A stretch of 64,000 bases of DNA from Rhodobium gokarnense (GTDB lineage Bacteria; Pseudomonadota; Alphaproteobacteria; Rhizobiales; Rhodobiaceae). Every line of letters begins with the position of its first letter. Position 1 is the stretch's first letter. The stretch is taken from contig NZ_JAOQNS010000012.1 in assembly GCF_025961475.1 (NCBI RefSeq), positions 124,001 to 188,000 on the forward strand, written 5' to 3'. Below are positions 1 to 8,034 of this stretch, in pieces. The translations under genes and the position numbers were made by a program. A model generated the notes under the pieces. That model was not told the origin of the DNA, did no database searches, and saw nothing but the letters and a program-made list of their open reading frames with translations.

Positions 1-1
1 C

Positions 2-535
2 GGTGCTGCCCCGGTCGGCCCGGAGACCAGTACCGTGACGCTCACCGTCAACGGCGAAAAGCACGCGTTGACCCTCGACAACCGCACGACGCTGCTCGAT
101 GCGCTGCGCGAGCATCTGCACCTCACCGGCACCAAGAAGGGCTGCGACCACGGCCAGTGCGGCGCCTGCACCTGCACGGTCAACGGCACCCGCGTCAATT
201 CCTGCCTCAGCCTTGCCGCCATGCATGACGGCGACAAGATCGAGACCATCGAGGGCATCGGCACGCCGGACAACATGGACCCGATGCAGGCCGCGTTCCT
301 GGAGCATGACGGCTTCCAGTGCGGCTACTGCACGCCAGGGCAGATCACCTCGGCCCGCGCCGTGCTTGAGGAAATCAAGGCCGGCATTCCCTCGCACGTC
401 ACCGACGACCTGACCGCCGCGATCGCCCTCACCGATGCGGAGATCCGCGAGCGCATGTCCGGCAACATCTGCCGCTGCGGCGCCTATTCCAACATCCTTG
501 CCGCAATTACCCAGGTCGCGGAGGAACAGTCGTGA
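2..535 (+). CDS. paoA: Aldehyde oxidoreductase [2Fe-2S] subunit (PaoA/YagT type), 5' end cut by window
   Basis: Small iron-sulfur subunit of a xanthine-oxidase-family aldehyde dehydrogenase, passing electrons from the molybdenum site to FAD. A GTG at 35 is the first start codon inside the window, but the frame stays open to the left edge and the extra residues ([11 protein letters not shown]) resemble the stretch after a Tat signal in E. coli PaoA, so the true start is probably upstream. Counting from that GTG, Cys37, 42, 45 and 57 form the plant-ferredoxin-type cluster ([10 protein letters not shown]), and Cys96, 99, 146 and 148 the second cluster (CGYC, CRC). The stop overlaps the next start by 4 bases (GTGA), indicating translational coupling. 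Periplasmic location is inferred from the family, since the signal peptide lies outside the window. Confidence 0.93.
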   Translation, partial: GAAPVGPETSTVTLTVNGEKHALTLDNRTTLLDALREHLHLTGTKKGCDHGQCGACTCTVNGTRVNSCLSLAAMHDGDKIETIEGIGTPDNMDPMQAAFLEHDGFQCGYCTPGQITSARAVLEEIKAGIPSHVTDDLTAAIALTDAEIRERMSGNICRCGAYSNILAAITQVAEEQS

Positions 536-1482
536 AAGCCTTTTCCTACGAAAAAATGACCGATCCGGCCAAGGCCGCGGCCCGCGCCGCCGAGGTCGAG
601 GGCGCAAAATTCCTCGCCGGCGGCACCAATCTGCTCGACCTCATGAAGCTTGAGATCGAGGCGCCGGTGCACATCATCGACGTCAACGGGCTCGGCCTCG
701 ACGAGATCACAGAGACCGAGGACGGTGGCTTGCGCATCGGCACGCTGGTGACGAACACCGCGCTCTCCGCCGATCAACGCATCCGCCGTGACTATCCGCT
801 GCTGACGCGGGCGATCGCCGCGGGCGCCTCCGGCCAGCTTCGCAACAAGGCGACGACCGGCGGCAACCTGCTGCAGCGCACGCGGTGCCCGTATTTCTAT
901 GACCCGGCCCAGCCCTGCAACAAGCGCGAGCCCGGCTCCGGCTGTGCGGCGCTCTCCGAAGGTGCGTTCTCGCGCCAGCTCGGCATCATCGGCACGTCCG
1001 ATTCCTGCATCGCGACGCACCCCTCCGACATGGCCGTTGCCATGCGGGCGCTCGATGCCACGGTGGAGACCGTGACGCCGACCGGCATGACGCGCCGCAT
1101 CGCGCTGGAAGACCTGCACGTCCTTCCTGGCGACACGCCCGACAAGGAGACGTCGCTCCTGCCCGGCGAGTTGATCACCGCAGTGACGCTGCCCGCCCCT
1201 GTCGGCGGCGAACAGAAGTATCACAAGGTGCGCGACCGGGCGTCCTACGCCTTTGCGCTCGTCTCGGTCGCCCTCATCCGCCAGCCGGACGGCAGCGGAC
1301 GTGTCGCGCTCGGCGGCGTCGCCCCGAAGCCCTGGCGTTCCCCTGAGGCCGACGCGGAGCTGCCGAACGGCGCGCGCGCGGTGATGGCGAAGCTCCTCGA
1401 CGGTGCCCGCCCCACGGAAGAGAACGCCTTCAAGATCACCCTGGCCGAGCGCACGCTCGCGGCCATGCTGGCAGAGGAGTAA
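532..1482 (+). CDS. paoB: Aldehyde oxidoreductase FAD-binding subunit (PaoB/YagS type)
   Basis: Middle subunit of the three-part molybdenum aldehyde oxidoreductase; it binds FAD and accepts electrons from the [2Fe-2S] subunit. 316 residues, normal for the family. The FAD-binding motif [13 protein letters not shown] lies near residues 25-37 and a second glycine-rich stretch ([17 protein letters not shown]) near 107-123. Extra cysteines at [21 protein letters not shown] and [15 protein letters not shown] match the additional [4Fe-4S] cluster known from E. coli PaoB. The GTG start at 532 overlaps the paoA stop. paoC follows after 4 bases, so the three genes are one operon in the order Fe-S, FAD, Moco. 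Confidence 0.94.
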   Translation: MKAFSYEKMTDPAKAAARAAEVEGAKFLAGGTNLLDLMKLEIEAPVHIIDVNGLGLDEITETEDGGLRIGTLVTNTALSADQRIRRDYPLLTRAIAAGASGQLRNKATTGGNLLQRTRCPYFYDPAQPCNKREPGSGCAALSEGAFSRQLGIIGTSDSCIATHPSDMAVAMRALDATVETVTPTGMTRRIALEDLHVLPGDTPDKETSLLPGELITAVTLPAPVGGEQKYHKVRDRASYAFALVSVALIRQPDGSGRVALGGVAPKPWRSPEADAELPNGARAVMAKLLDGARPTEENAFKITLAERTLAAMLAEE

Positions 1483-1486
1483 TCCC

Positions 1487-3667
1487 ATGGAGTTCAATCA
1501 ACCGGCAGGAAAGAACCTCTTCGACACCGCCCGCGTGGTCGGCAAGCCGCTCCACCGGGTCGACGGGCCGCTGAAGGTCACGGGAACCGCGCCTTACGCC
1601 TATGAACGGCACGACGTGGTCGCGAAACAGCTCTATGGCTATCCCGTCGGCAGCGCCATCTCGCACGGGCGCATCCTCAGCATGGAGACGGAAGCCGCCA
1701 GGGCGGCGCCCGGCGTGCGCGCGGTCGTGACCACCCTCGACATCGAGCCGCTCGGCATCTGGAACTACAACGTTGCCCGCCTCTTCGGCGGCGACAAGGT
1801 GGAGCACTACCACCAGGCCATCGCCGTCGTCGTTGCCGATACGTTCGAGCAGGCGCGCGCCGCTGCCGCCCTCATCAAGACCGAGTATGAGGAAGGCGAT
1901 CCGGCCGATTTCGATCTCGACGCTGCCTTCGAGCGCGTTCAGGGATCGGGCGAGCCGGGCACCCTCGTCGGCGACGTGGAGGGCGCCTTCCGAAGCGCCG
2001 CGGCGGTCGTCGACCAGATGTACCGCACCCCGTCCCAGAGCCACATGATGATGGAGCAGCATGCGGCGATCGTCGACTGGTCGGACGGCGGCGAGATGAC
2101 CGTGTGGACCTCGAACCAGATGATCGAATGGAACCGGCAGTCGCTGGCCACCAATTTCGACATCGACCCTGACACCATCCGCGTGGAAAGCCCCTATGTC
2201 GGCGGCGGCTTCGGCGGCAAGCTGTGGCTGCGGGCCGACGAGGTGCTGGCCGCCATCGGCTCGCGCGCGGCCAAGGCGCCGGTCAAGCTGGCCCTGCCGC
2301 GGCCGTTCATGATGAACAACACCACCCACCGGTCTGCCACCGTCCAGCGCATCCGCCTCGCCGCTAATGCCGACGGCAAGCTGACCGGCATCTGGCACGA
2401 GGTCGCCTCGCACTCCCTGCCGGGCGGGCGCGGCGAGAACGCAACGGCGCAGACGCCGTTCTTCTACGCCGCGCCCAACCGCCGGGTGCAGCACCACATC
2501 ATCGAGATGTCGCTGCCGGAGGCCTCCGACATGCGCGCGCCCGGCGAAGCCTCCGGACTGATGGCGCTGGAAGTCGCGATGGACGAGATGGCCGAGGCGC
2601 TGGAGATGGACCCGGTCGAGTTCCGCATCGTCAACGACACAAAGGTCAACCCGTCCGATCCGGACCAGCCCTTTTCCGAGCGGCATTTCGTGGAATGCCT
2701 GAAGCGCGGCGCCGAGGCCTTTGGCTGGCAGGACCGCAACCGGACACCTGCCGGCAAGCGCGAGGGCCAGTGGCTGATCGGCCACGGCATGGCCGGCGCC
2801 TATCGCGGCGCGCCGACGCTGAACTCCGGCGCACGGGTGCGGCTTTCGGGCGGCAAGCTCGTCGTCGAGACGGACATGACCGACATCGGTACCGGCTCCT
2901 ACACCATCCTCGCCCAGACGGCGGCGGAGGTGATGGGCCTGACGGTCGAGGACGTGGAAATGCGCCTCGGCAACAGCGCCTATCCGGTCTCGTCCGGCTC
3001 CGGCGGCCAGTTCGGCGCGGCCAGCTCCACCGCCGGCGTCTATGCCGCGTGCCTGGCGCTGCGCGAAAAGATCGCCGAGCAACTGAAGGTCGAGGACCCG
3101 GAATTCCGCGACGGCCGGGTCATTGCCGGCGACACCGACACGGCGCTTGCCGACCTTGAGGGCGAGATCGTCGCGGAGGACACCATGACATTCGGCGATT
3201 TCAAGAAGGGCTACAAGCTGGCCACCTTCGGCGCCCATTTCGTCGAGGTGGCGGTCCATCGCGGCAGCGGCGAGATTCGCGTGCGGCGCATGGTGGCGGT
3301 CGCCGATTCCGGGCGCATCCTCAATCCGATCACGGCGCGCAGCCAGGTGATCGGCGGCATGACCATGGGCGTCGGCGCGGCGCTGTCTGAGGAAATGGCG
3401 CTGGATACGGGTCGCGGCATGTTCGCCAATCACGACCTTGCCGGCTACGAGGTCGCCGTCCATGCGGACATCCCCGAGCAGGAAGTGATCTTCCTGGACA
3501 CGGTCGACGAGATATCGTCGCCGCTGAAGGCCAAGGGCGTCGGCGAGTTAGGGCTGTGCGGCGTTGCCGCTGCGGTCGCCAATGCGGTCTACAACGCCAC
3601 CGGCGTGCGTGTGCGCGACTATCCGGTCACGCTGGACAAGATGATCGACCGGATGCCGGCCGTCTGA
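1487..3667 (+). CDS. paoC: Aldehyde oxidoreductase molybdenum-binding subunit (PaoC/YagR type)
   Basis: Catalytic subunit that binds the molybdenum cofactor and oxidises aldehydes to carboxylic acids. 726 residues from the ATG at 1487; the frame is open further upstream inside paoB, but that extension is unrelated to the family. Features seen: N-terminal GKPLHRVDGPLKVTGTAPY typical of the large subunit, the Moco-contacting YVGGGFGGKLW stretch, and near the C-terminus KGVGELGLCGVAAAVANAV, whose GVGE glutamate corresponds to the family's catalytic base. The dedicated Moco-insertion chaperone (PaoD/XdhC type) that often follows is not present: the next gene is on the other strand. Substrate is unknown; aromatic aldehydes are the usual PaoABC substrates. 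Confidence 0.94.
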   Translation: MEFNQPAGKNLFDTARVVGKPLHRVDGPLKVTGTAPYAYERHDVVAKQLYGYPVGSAISHGRILSMETEAARAAPGVRAVVTTLDIEPLGIWNYNVARLFGGDKVEHYHQAIAVVVADTFEQARAAAALIKTEYEEGDPADFDLDAAFERVQGSGEPGTLVGDVEGAFRSAAAVVDQMYRTPSQSHMMMEQHAAIVDWSDGGEMTVWTSNQMIEWNRQSLATNFDIDPDTIRVESPYVGGGFGGKLWLRADEVLAAIGSRAAKAPVKLALPRPFMMNNTTHRSATVQRIRLAANADGKLTGIWHEVASHSLPGGRGENATAQTPFFYAAPNRRVQHHIIEMSLPEASDMRAPGEASGLMALEVAMDEMAEALEMDPVEFRIVNDTKVNPSDPDQPFSERHFVECLKRGAEAFGWQDRNRTPAGKREGQWLIGHGMAGAYRGAPTLNSGARVRLSGGKLVVETDMTDIGTGSYTILAQTAAEVMGLTVEDVEMRLGNSAYPVSSGSGGQFGAASSTAGVYAACLALREKIAEQLKVEDPEFRDGRVIAGDTDTALADLEGEIVAEDTMTFGDFKKGYKLATFGAHFVEVAVHRGSGEIRVRRMVAVADSGRILNPITARSQVIGGMTMGVGAALSEEMALDTGRGMFANHDLAGYEVAVHADIPEQEVIFLDTVDEISSPLKAKGVGELGLCGVAAAVANAVYNATGVRVRDYPVTLDKMIDRMPAV

Positions 3668-3696
3668 TCGCTCGCTGCACCAGGTGCAACGATAGA

Positions 3697-3733
3697 CAAG
3701 GGGGGCGTTCGCCGGTCGGCGGGCGCCCTCTTG
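3697..3733. terminator. Hairpin between convergent paoC and Sel1-like gene
   Basis: CAAGGGGGGCG at 3697-3707 pairs imperfectly with CGCCCTCTTG at 3724-3733. The uridine tract is weak (TTGTTG). It lies 30 bases after the paoC stop and just before the end of the converging gene, so a shared terminator is likely but not certain. Confidence 0.45.
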
Positions 3734-3738
3734 TTGTG

Positions 3739-4008
3739 TCAGTGCGTGCGCAGCCACTCGCGGGCCGAGCGCTGGGCGTCGGCGATCTCGGCGGCCGACA
3801 GTTCTCCGGCGACCTCCTGGCGATACTGCACCGCCTCGCGCTTGCCCTTCATCGCCGCCAGGTTGAACCACTTGTGGGCGGAGACGAGATCCGGCTCGGC
3901 CTCGCGGCCGATGGAGCACATCATGCCGAGGCGGAAGAAGATGTCGCCGCTGGCATCGTCGTGACCCATCGCGGCAAGGTCGGCACTGTTGATTTCAAAT
4001 CGAGCCAT
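3739..4008 (-). CDS. Small Sel1-repeat-like protein
   Basis: 89-residue cytoplasmic protein without signal peptide or membrane segment. The central part (ARLGMMCSIG-like helix, then DLVSAHKWFNLAAMKGKREAVQYRQEV, about residues 40-66) resembles one Sel1/TPR-like helical repeat: the AHKWFNLAA core is the recognisable signature. Single-repeat proteins of this size are common in Rhizobiales and their function is unknown; protein-protein contact is the usual guess for the repeat. It converges on paoC and its upstream region carries a GANTC cluster. Confidence 0.75.
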   Translation of the reverse strand: MARFEINSADLAAMGHDDASGDIFFRLGMMCSIGREAEPDLVSAHKWFNLAAMKGKREAVQYRQEVAGELSAAEIADAQRSAREWLRTH

Positions 4009-4097
4009 CGAACACTACTCCCGTTTCATCAGTTCTCGATGTCGCTTCTATTGGGCTTCTGCCCGCGTTTGATGGGGTGAGTGTGCCCAAGGCCCTT

Positions 4098-4219
4098 GAA
4101 TCACGGGTTAATCTTTGAGCTTAATTTTTGAAAAACAAACCTAAAATGCTTCGTAAAATTTACGATGGATTCAGATTGAATCGCCGGAAAGCCGAAAGGA
4201 CTCAAGGCCTTGCCGATTC
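4098..4219. promoter_or_regulatory. Cluster of five GANTC (CcrM-type) sites
   Basis: GANTC pentamers begin at 4098, 4168, 4178, 4199 and 4215, five in about 120 bases, where roughly 0.4 would be expected in such GC-rich DNA. Four are in the form TTGAATC/GATTCA(A). They lie in the AT-richer space upstream of the Sel1-like gene (minus strand) and upstream of the orphan terminator (plus strand). GANTC is the CcrM methylation site in alphaproteobacteria; a regulatory role here is inference. Confidence 0.5.
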
Positions 4220-4290
4220 AATTCGAGCAATACCTGAAACCGACTGTTAAACATCGAACGATGAACCCCGCCGGCGGGGACGTTTTTTTT
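4150..4290 (+). ncRNA. Candidate small RNA ending in a strong orphan terminator
   Basis: A GC hairpin (CCCCG/CGGGG, 4266-4279) followed by eight T residues (4283-4290) is a textbook intrinsic terminator, yet no plus-strand gene precedes it: the upstream gene runs the other way. The AT-rich stretch at 4100-4165 could hold a promoter. The simplest reading is a small RNA of roughly 100-140 nt, with a poorly defined 5' end. The alternative is a terminated leader for the DUF2147 gene that starts 168 bases further on. The rest of 4291-4457 shows only a short direct repeat of GGTTCATGGCC. Confidence 0.4.
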
Positions 4291-4457
4291 CGCCGGCCAT
4301 CGCCCGAGGACGCCGCCGGTGCCGCCACAGTTTTGTCTGCAAGAAAGCTGATCATCCGGTTCATGGCCGGTTCATGGCCCGGCCCCTAGGGTCCGGCCCG
4401 ACAGAGCAACGGACCGTTGCCCCCCAGACATCCTCCTACACTTGCGGAGATACCGAC

Positions 4458-4922
4458 ATGATCGCACGCACCGCCTCCACCGCCGTCCTGGCCGCCGCCG
4501 CGCTTTTCGGCGCGCTGTCGCTGTCGCCGGCGCTCGCGCAACGGGGCGACGACGCCATCCTCGGCTTCTGGAAGACGCCGCACGGCGCCACCGTGGAGGT
4601 CACGACCTGCGCCACCGGCATCTGCGGCGACATCGTGGAGATGGACGCCCAGGACGGCGTGCCGGGTCCGCAAGTGCGGGACGTCAACCACCCGAACCCG
4701 GATCGCCGCGACCGCAAGCTCCTCGGCGCGCGCATCATGCGCAAGGTCGTCAAGACCGGTCCGAACGAGTGGAAGGGCCGTGCCTACCATCCCAAGCACG
4801 GCCTCAGGATGGCACCGACCATCACGCTGGTCGGCGACGGCCGCATGAAGCTGACGGCCTGTCTGAAGAAGGCGCCGTCGATCTGCCAGGACGAATACTG
4901 GCAGCGCGTCAACGGCTACTGA
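4458..4922 (+). CDS. Secreted DUF2147 family protein
   Basis: 154 residues with a clear Sec signal peptide (residues 1-27, ending SPALAQ). The mature part begins DDAILGFWKTPHGATVEV, the typical DUF2147 opening, and carries conserved pieces around WKGRAYHP and MKLTACL with two cysteine pairs (CATGIC, CLKKAPSIC). DUF2147 proteins are small periplasmic beta-barrel-like proteins of unknown function. ATG 4458 is chosen because the signal peptide starts there. It stands alone between a candidate small RNA and a convergent GST gene. Confidence 0.88.
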   Translation: MIARTASTAVLAAAALFGALSLSPALAQRGDDAILGFWKTPHGATVEVTTCATGICGDIVEMDAQDGVPGPQVRDVNHPNPDRRDRKLLGARIMRKVVKTGPNEWKGRAYHPKHGLRMAPTITLVGDGRMKLTACLKKAPSICQDEYWQRVNGY

Positions 4923-4947
4923 TCACGGAAAATAACGACAAAAAGAC

Positions 4948-4978
4948 AAGGAGCGGCGCCCGGCACCGCTCCTTTTTT
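4948..4978 (+). terminator. Intrinsic terminator of the DUF2147 gene
   Basis: AAGGAGCGG (4948-4956) pairs with CCGCTCCTT (4966-4974) over a 9-base loop, followed by a run of T. Convincing rho-independent terminator 25 bases after the stop codon. Confidence 0.88.
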
Positions 4979-4997
4979 CTTGCCTCGGGCGTGGGTG

Positions 4998-5705
4998 TCA
5001 GTCCCGCGCGCGCTGACCGAACAGCACCGACTGGGCGCCCTTGTCGGCGGAGAGATTGAATTTTTCCCGCTCCGCCTTGCCGACCGCCAGGCCGCGCTGC
5101 ACGGCCGGGCGGGCGTTCATGGCCTCGAACCAGCGCTTCAGGTGCGGGAAGTCGTCAATGTCCTGGCCCTGGTTCTCGTAGGGACGGATCCAGCCGAGTG
5201 ACGCCATGTCGGCGATGGAATAGTCGCCGGCGAGGTATTCCCGGTCGGCGAGGTGCTTGTTGATGACGCCGTAAAGCCGGTTGACCTCGTTGGTGTAGCG
5301 GTCGATGGCGTAAGGCACCTTTTCCGGCGCGTATTGACGGAAGTGGTGGGCCTGGCCGGCCATCGGGCCGAGCCCGCCCATCTGCCACATCAGCCATTGC
5401 TCGACCTCGACCCGGCCGCGCTCGTCGGCGGGGTAGAACCGGCCGAACTTGCGGCCGAGATAAAGGAGGATCGCGCCCGACTCAAAGACCGAGATCGGCG
5501 ATCCATCCGGGCCTTCCGGGTCGATGATCGCCGGCATGCGGTTGTTCGGCGAGATCGCCAGGAACTCCGGCTTGAACTGGTCGCCCTGGCCGATATTGAT
5601 CAGGTTGAGATTGTAGGGCGCGCCGAGCTCTTCCAGCATGATGGAGATCTTCCATCCGTTCGGCGTCGGCCAGTAGAAAAGCTCGATCGGTGTCGTCTGC
5701 TGCAT
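4998..5705 (-). CDS. Glutathione S-transferase, Nu/YfcG-like
   Basis: 235-residue cytosolic GST. The thioredoxin-fold N-terminal domain opens IELFYWPTPNGWKISIMLEELG, and NNRMPAIIDPEG carries the cis-proline; FESGAILLYLGRKFG is the glutathione-contacting serine segment. The helical C-terminal domain includes YLAGDYSIADMASLGWI, the usual N-capping motif. The pattern matches YfcG/YghU (Nu class), known for disulfide-bond reductase activity with glutathione. ATG 5705 is preferred over an upstream GTG because AGGGGAC lies just before it. It converges with the DUF2147 gene. Confidence 0.9.
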   Translation of the reverse strand: MQQTTPIELFYWPTPNGWKISIMLEELGAPYNLNLINIGQGDQFKPEFLAISPNNRMPAIIDPEGPDGSPISVFESGAILLYLGRKFGRFYPADERGRVEVEQWLMWQMGGLGPMAGQAHHFRQYAPEKVPYAIDRYTNEVNRLYGVINKHLADREYLAGDYSIADMASLGWIRPYENQGQDIDDFPHLKRWFEAMNARPAVQRGLAVGKAEREKFNLSADKGAQSVLFGQRARD

Positions 5706-5787
5706 CGTCCCTGTCCCCTTATGTCCAGCCACGCCGTGCGGCGCGTTCAGCGGCAGAGGATAGCGGGGGACGATGACATTTCCAGCC

Positions 5788-7623
5788 TCAGGCCGCCGTT
5801 TCCTCCATCACCCTTGCGGGAGCGCCGGTCTCCTCACCGACCGCGAGCGGGCCGGCGCCGGCGAGCACCTGGTGGAGCGCACGCGCCCGGCCGAGGACTG
5901 CCTCCGGCCCGGTTTCGGCCGGGGTCAGCAGGACGCGGCCCCTGGCGGCGGCGCGGCCGACGGAAGGCGCGGCGGTCAGCGAAATGACGACGGGGGCGAG
6001 CATCAGCGGCACCGCCACCGGCCACAGCCAGACCAGCAGCTTGGGGGCGAAGAACCAGGCGACGGCCATCGCCGCGGTGCCGGTCAGCATCATCCACCAG
6101 GTGGCCTTCAGGCCGGTCCACAGGCCGACCGAGCCGTCCGAGCGGTTGGCCGCCGGCCAGCCACTGTCGCGGCCGCTGAGCACCTGCAGAACCGAGCGGG
6201 TCTGGAACATCATGTTGATGGGCGCGACGATGCTGGACAGCACCAGTTCGATGACGGCGCTGGAGGCCATCGCCGCCTTGCCGCCGAACGGCTTCAGGTT
6301 CTCCTGGACGAGGCCGCGCCAGACGATGAGCGCCTTCGGCAGCACCAAAAGGGCGATGATGCCGAGCACCAGGATGATCGCCTTGTTGCGCTCCGGCTGC
6401 GGGAACACCGGCTGGCCGCTGCCCTCGATCGGGAAATAGACCGGCGCCGGCGCAACGATGACGGCCATCAGGCTGGCGATCAGGAACAGCGCCCACATCG
6501 GCGAGGCGAGATAGGAGAGGATCCCCTGCACCAGCGAGGTGCGGCTCCAATAGGGCATGCCGGGCGTGCCGATGATCTTGGAATGCTGCAAGTTGCCCTG
6601 GCACCAGCGGCGGTCGCGCTTGGCGTATTCCAGAAGGTTGGCCGGGGCTTCCTCATAGGAGCCGCCGAGGTCGGGATCGACGCGGACCTTCCAGCCGTTG
6701 CGGGCAAGGAGGGCGGCCTCGACGAAGTCGTGGCTGAGGACGTCGCCGCCGAAGGGCGGCTTTCCGGGCAGGGTCGGCAGGCCGCAGGAGCCGGCGAAGG
6801 CCTCGATGCGGATCAGCGCATTGTGGCCCCAGAACGGGCCCTGGCGGCCCTGCAGGGCGGCGATGCCGCGGGTGAAGATCGGCGCGTAGAGGGCGGCGGA
6901 GAACTGCAGCGCGCGGCCGAACAGCGACGACTGGCCGGTGACGACCGGCAGGGTCTGCAACAGGCCGAGCTTGGGGTCGGCGTCCATGCGCCGGACCATT
7001 TCAAGGATCGTTTCCGCGCTCATGACGCTGTCGGCGTCGAGCACCAGCATGGACCCGTAGGCGCCGCCGGAGGTCGTCACGAACGACTTGATGTTGCCGG
7101 CCTTGCGGCCGCTGTTTTCCGTACGGCGGCGATAGAAGATGCGGTTGCCGGCGCCGAACCGGGTCAGCACGTCGCGATAGAGCCGTTGCTCCTCTGCGGC
7201 CCGCTCCTCGTTGGTGCTGTCGGACAGGATGTGGAAATCGAACGCGTCGCCATGGCCGCTCGCGCGGATCTCCTCATACATGGCGAGCACGTTGGCAAAA
7301 ACCGCCGAAGCGTCCTCATTGTAGATGGGCATCAGGACGGCCACGCGCTGCTGCGGGCCGTCCCAGTCGTCGGGCATCTTGCGCGGCTCCATCGGGAAGA
7401 TGAGGCCGAGGAAAGCGGTGCAGGCGCCCCAGGCGAGCCAGCCGGTCGTCGCCGCCAGGAGCACGACGCGCACGGCATCGAGCACGTCGAACCCGTCGGA
7501 GGCGACGACGTCGAGGAACAGCCCCATGGCGATCGCCGTCAACACGACGGTCAGCACGACCGCGCCGAGGCGACGGATGTGGATCGAAATGGGTTCTGGC
7601 GTCGGCTGGAACGGGGCGCGCAC
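5788..7623 (-). CDS. opgH: Glucan biosynthesis glucosyltransferase H
   Basis: Inner-membrane family 2 glycosyltransferase that makes the beta-1,2-linked backbone of osmoregulated periplasmic glucans from UDP-glucose. 611 residues. Two membrane segments near residues 20-75, then the catalytic domain: MPIYNED (98-104), DAD (196-198), SHDFVEA (297-303) and the RDRRWCQGN product-binding motif (336-344), followed by about five more membrane helices. The best start is a GTG at 7623 (no nearby in-frame ATG). It is last in the opgG-unknown-opgH operon. Shorter than E. coli OpgH (about 850 aa) because it lacks the long N-terminal extension. Confidence 0.94.
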   Translation of the reverse strand: MRAPFQPTPEPISIHIRRLGAVVLTVVLTAIAMGLFLDVVASDGFDVLDAVRVVLLAATTGWLAWGACTAFLGLIFPMEPRKMPDDWDGPQQRVAVLMPIYNEDASAVFANVLAMYEEIRASGHGDAFDFHILSDSTNEERAAEEQRLYRDVLTRFGAGNRIFYRRRTENSGRKAGNIKSFVTTSGGAYGSMLVLDADSVMSAETILEMVRRMDADPKLGLLQTLPVVTGQSSLFGRALQFSAALYAPIFTRGIAALQGRQGPFWGHNALIRIEAFAGSCGLPTLPGKPPFGGDVLSHDFVEAALLARNGWKVRVDPDLGGSYEEAPANLLEYAKRDRRWCQGNLQHSKIIGTPGMPYWSRTSLVQGILSYLASPMWALFLIASLMAVIVAPAPVYFPIEGSGQPVFPQPERNKAIILVLGIIALLVLPKALIVWRGLVQENLKPFGGKAAMASSAVIELVLSSIVAPINMMFQTRSVLQVLSGRDSGWPAANRSDGSVGLWTGLKATWWMMLTGTAAMAVAWFFAPKLLVWLWPVAVPLMLAPVVISLTAAPSVGRAAARGRVLLTPAETGPEAVLGRARALHQVLAGAGPLAVGEETGAPARVMEETAA

Positions 7624-7665
7624 GGTGGTCCTGAAGTCCTGATGTCTGAATGGGAGATGCGCGCC

Positions 7666-8034
7666 TTAGCGGGCGCGCACCCGGATGCGGCGCCAGGACA
7701 GCACCGGAACGGAAATCTCCCGCGGCTGCCAGCCGAGTTCCTGGGCCGGCATCACCATCGGCGCACGCGGCGGCGGCATGTCGAGCGCCGCCTCGATGGC
7801 CCTGATGGTGCCGTCTTCGGCAGTACCGGTCGCCACCGCATAGGCGTCGACGTCCTCAAGGCCGAGGCGGCCGGCCGCGTCGTGGATCATCTCCGGGGCC
7901 GCAGACGGCGCCAGGTCACCGCGGCCAAGCCGGGCGAGCCAGACACCATAAGCGACCGCTTCGGTCCGCTCTGCCGCGTCGGGAAGACGGGCGACATCGG
8001 TCTCGGGCGGGGTGTCAATCTCCAGAAGGGTCAT
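7666..8034 (-). CDS. Small protein between opgG and opgH, function unknown
   Basis: 122 residues, no signal peptide or membrane helix, proline- and alanine-rich. The ATG at 8034 overlaps the opgG stop (ATGA), so it is translationally coupled to opgG; opgH follows 42 bases later. The C-terminal third is basic (LSWRRIRVRAR). I recognise no domain. Its fixed position inside the glucan operon suggests a role in glucan synthesis or its control, for instance linking the periplasmic and membrane parts, but the sequence does not show this. Confidence 0.8.
   Translation of the reverse strand: MTLLEIDTPPETDVARLPDAAERTEAVAYGVWLARLGRGDLAPSAAPEMIHDAAGRLGLEDVDAYAVATGTAEDGTIRAIEAALDMPPPRAPMVMPAQELGWQPREISVPVLSWRRIRVRAR

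Noticed and set aside
484-3463. Long minus-strand open frames opposite paoB and paoC (337 and 675 codons)
   Set aside because: GC-rich codon bias leaves antisense frames open; the predicted proteins are Arg/Gly/His-rich and lack domains, while the plus-strand genes are clear family members.
4108-4124. TTAA-N9-TTAA as a CtrA box
   Set aside because: Spacing is nine, not seven, so it does not fit the full CtrA consensus.
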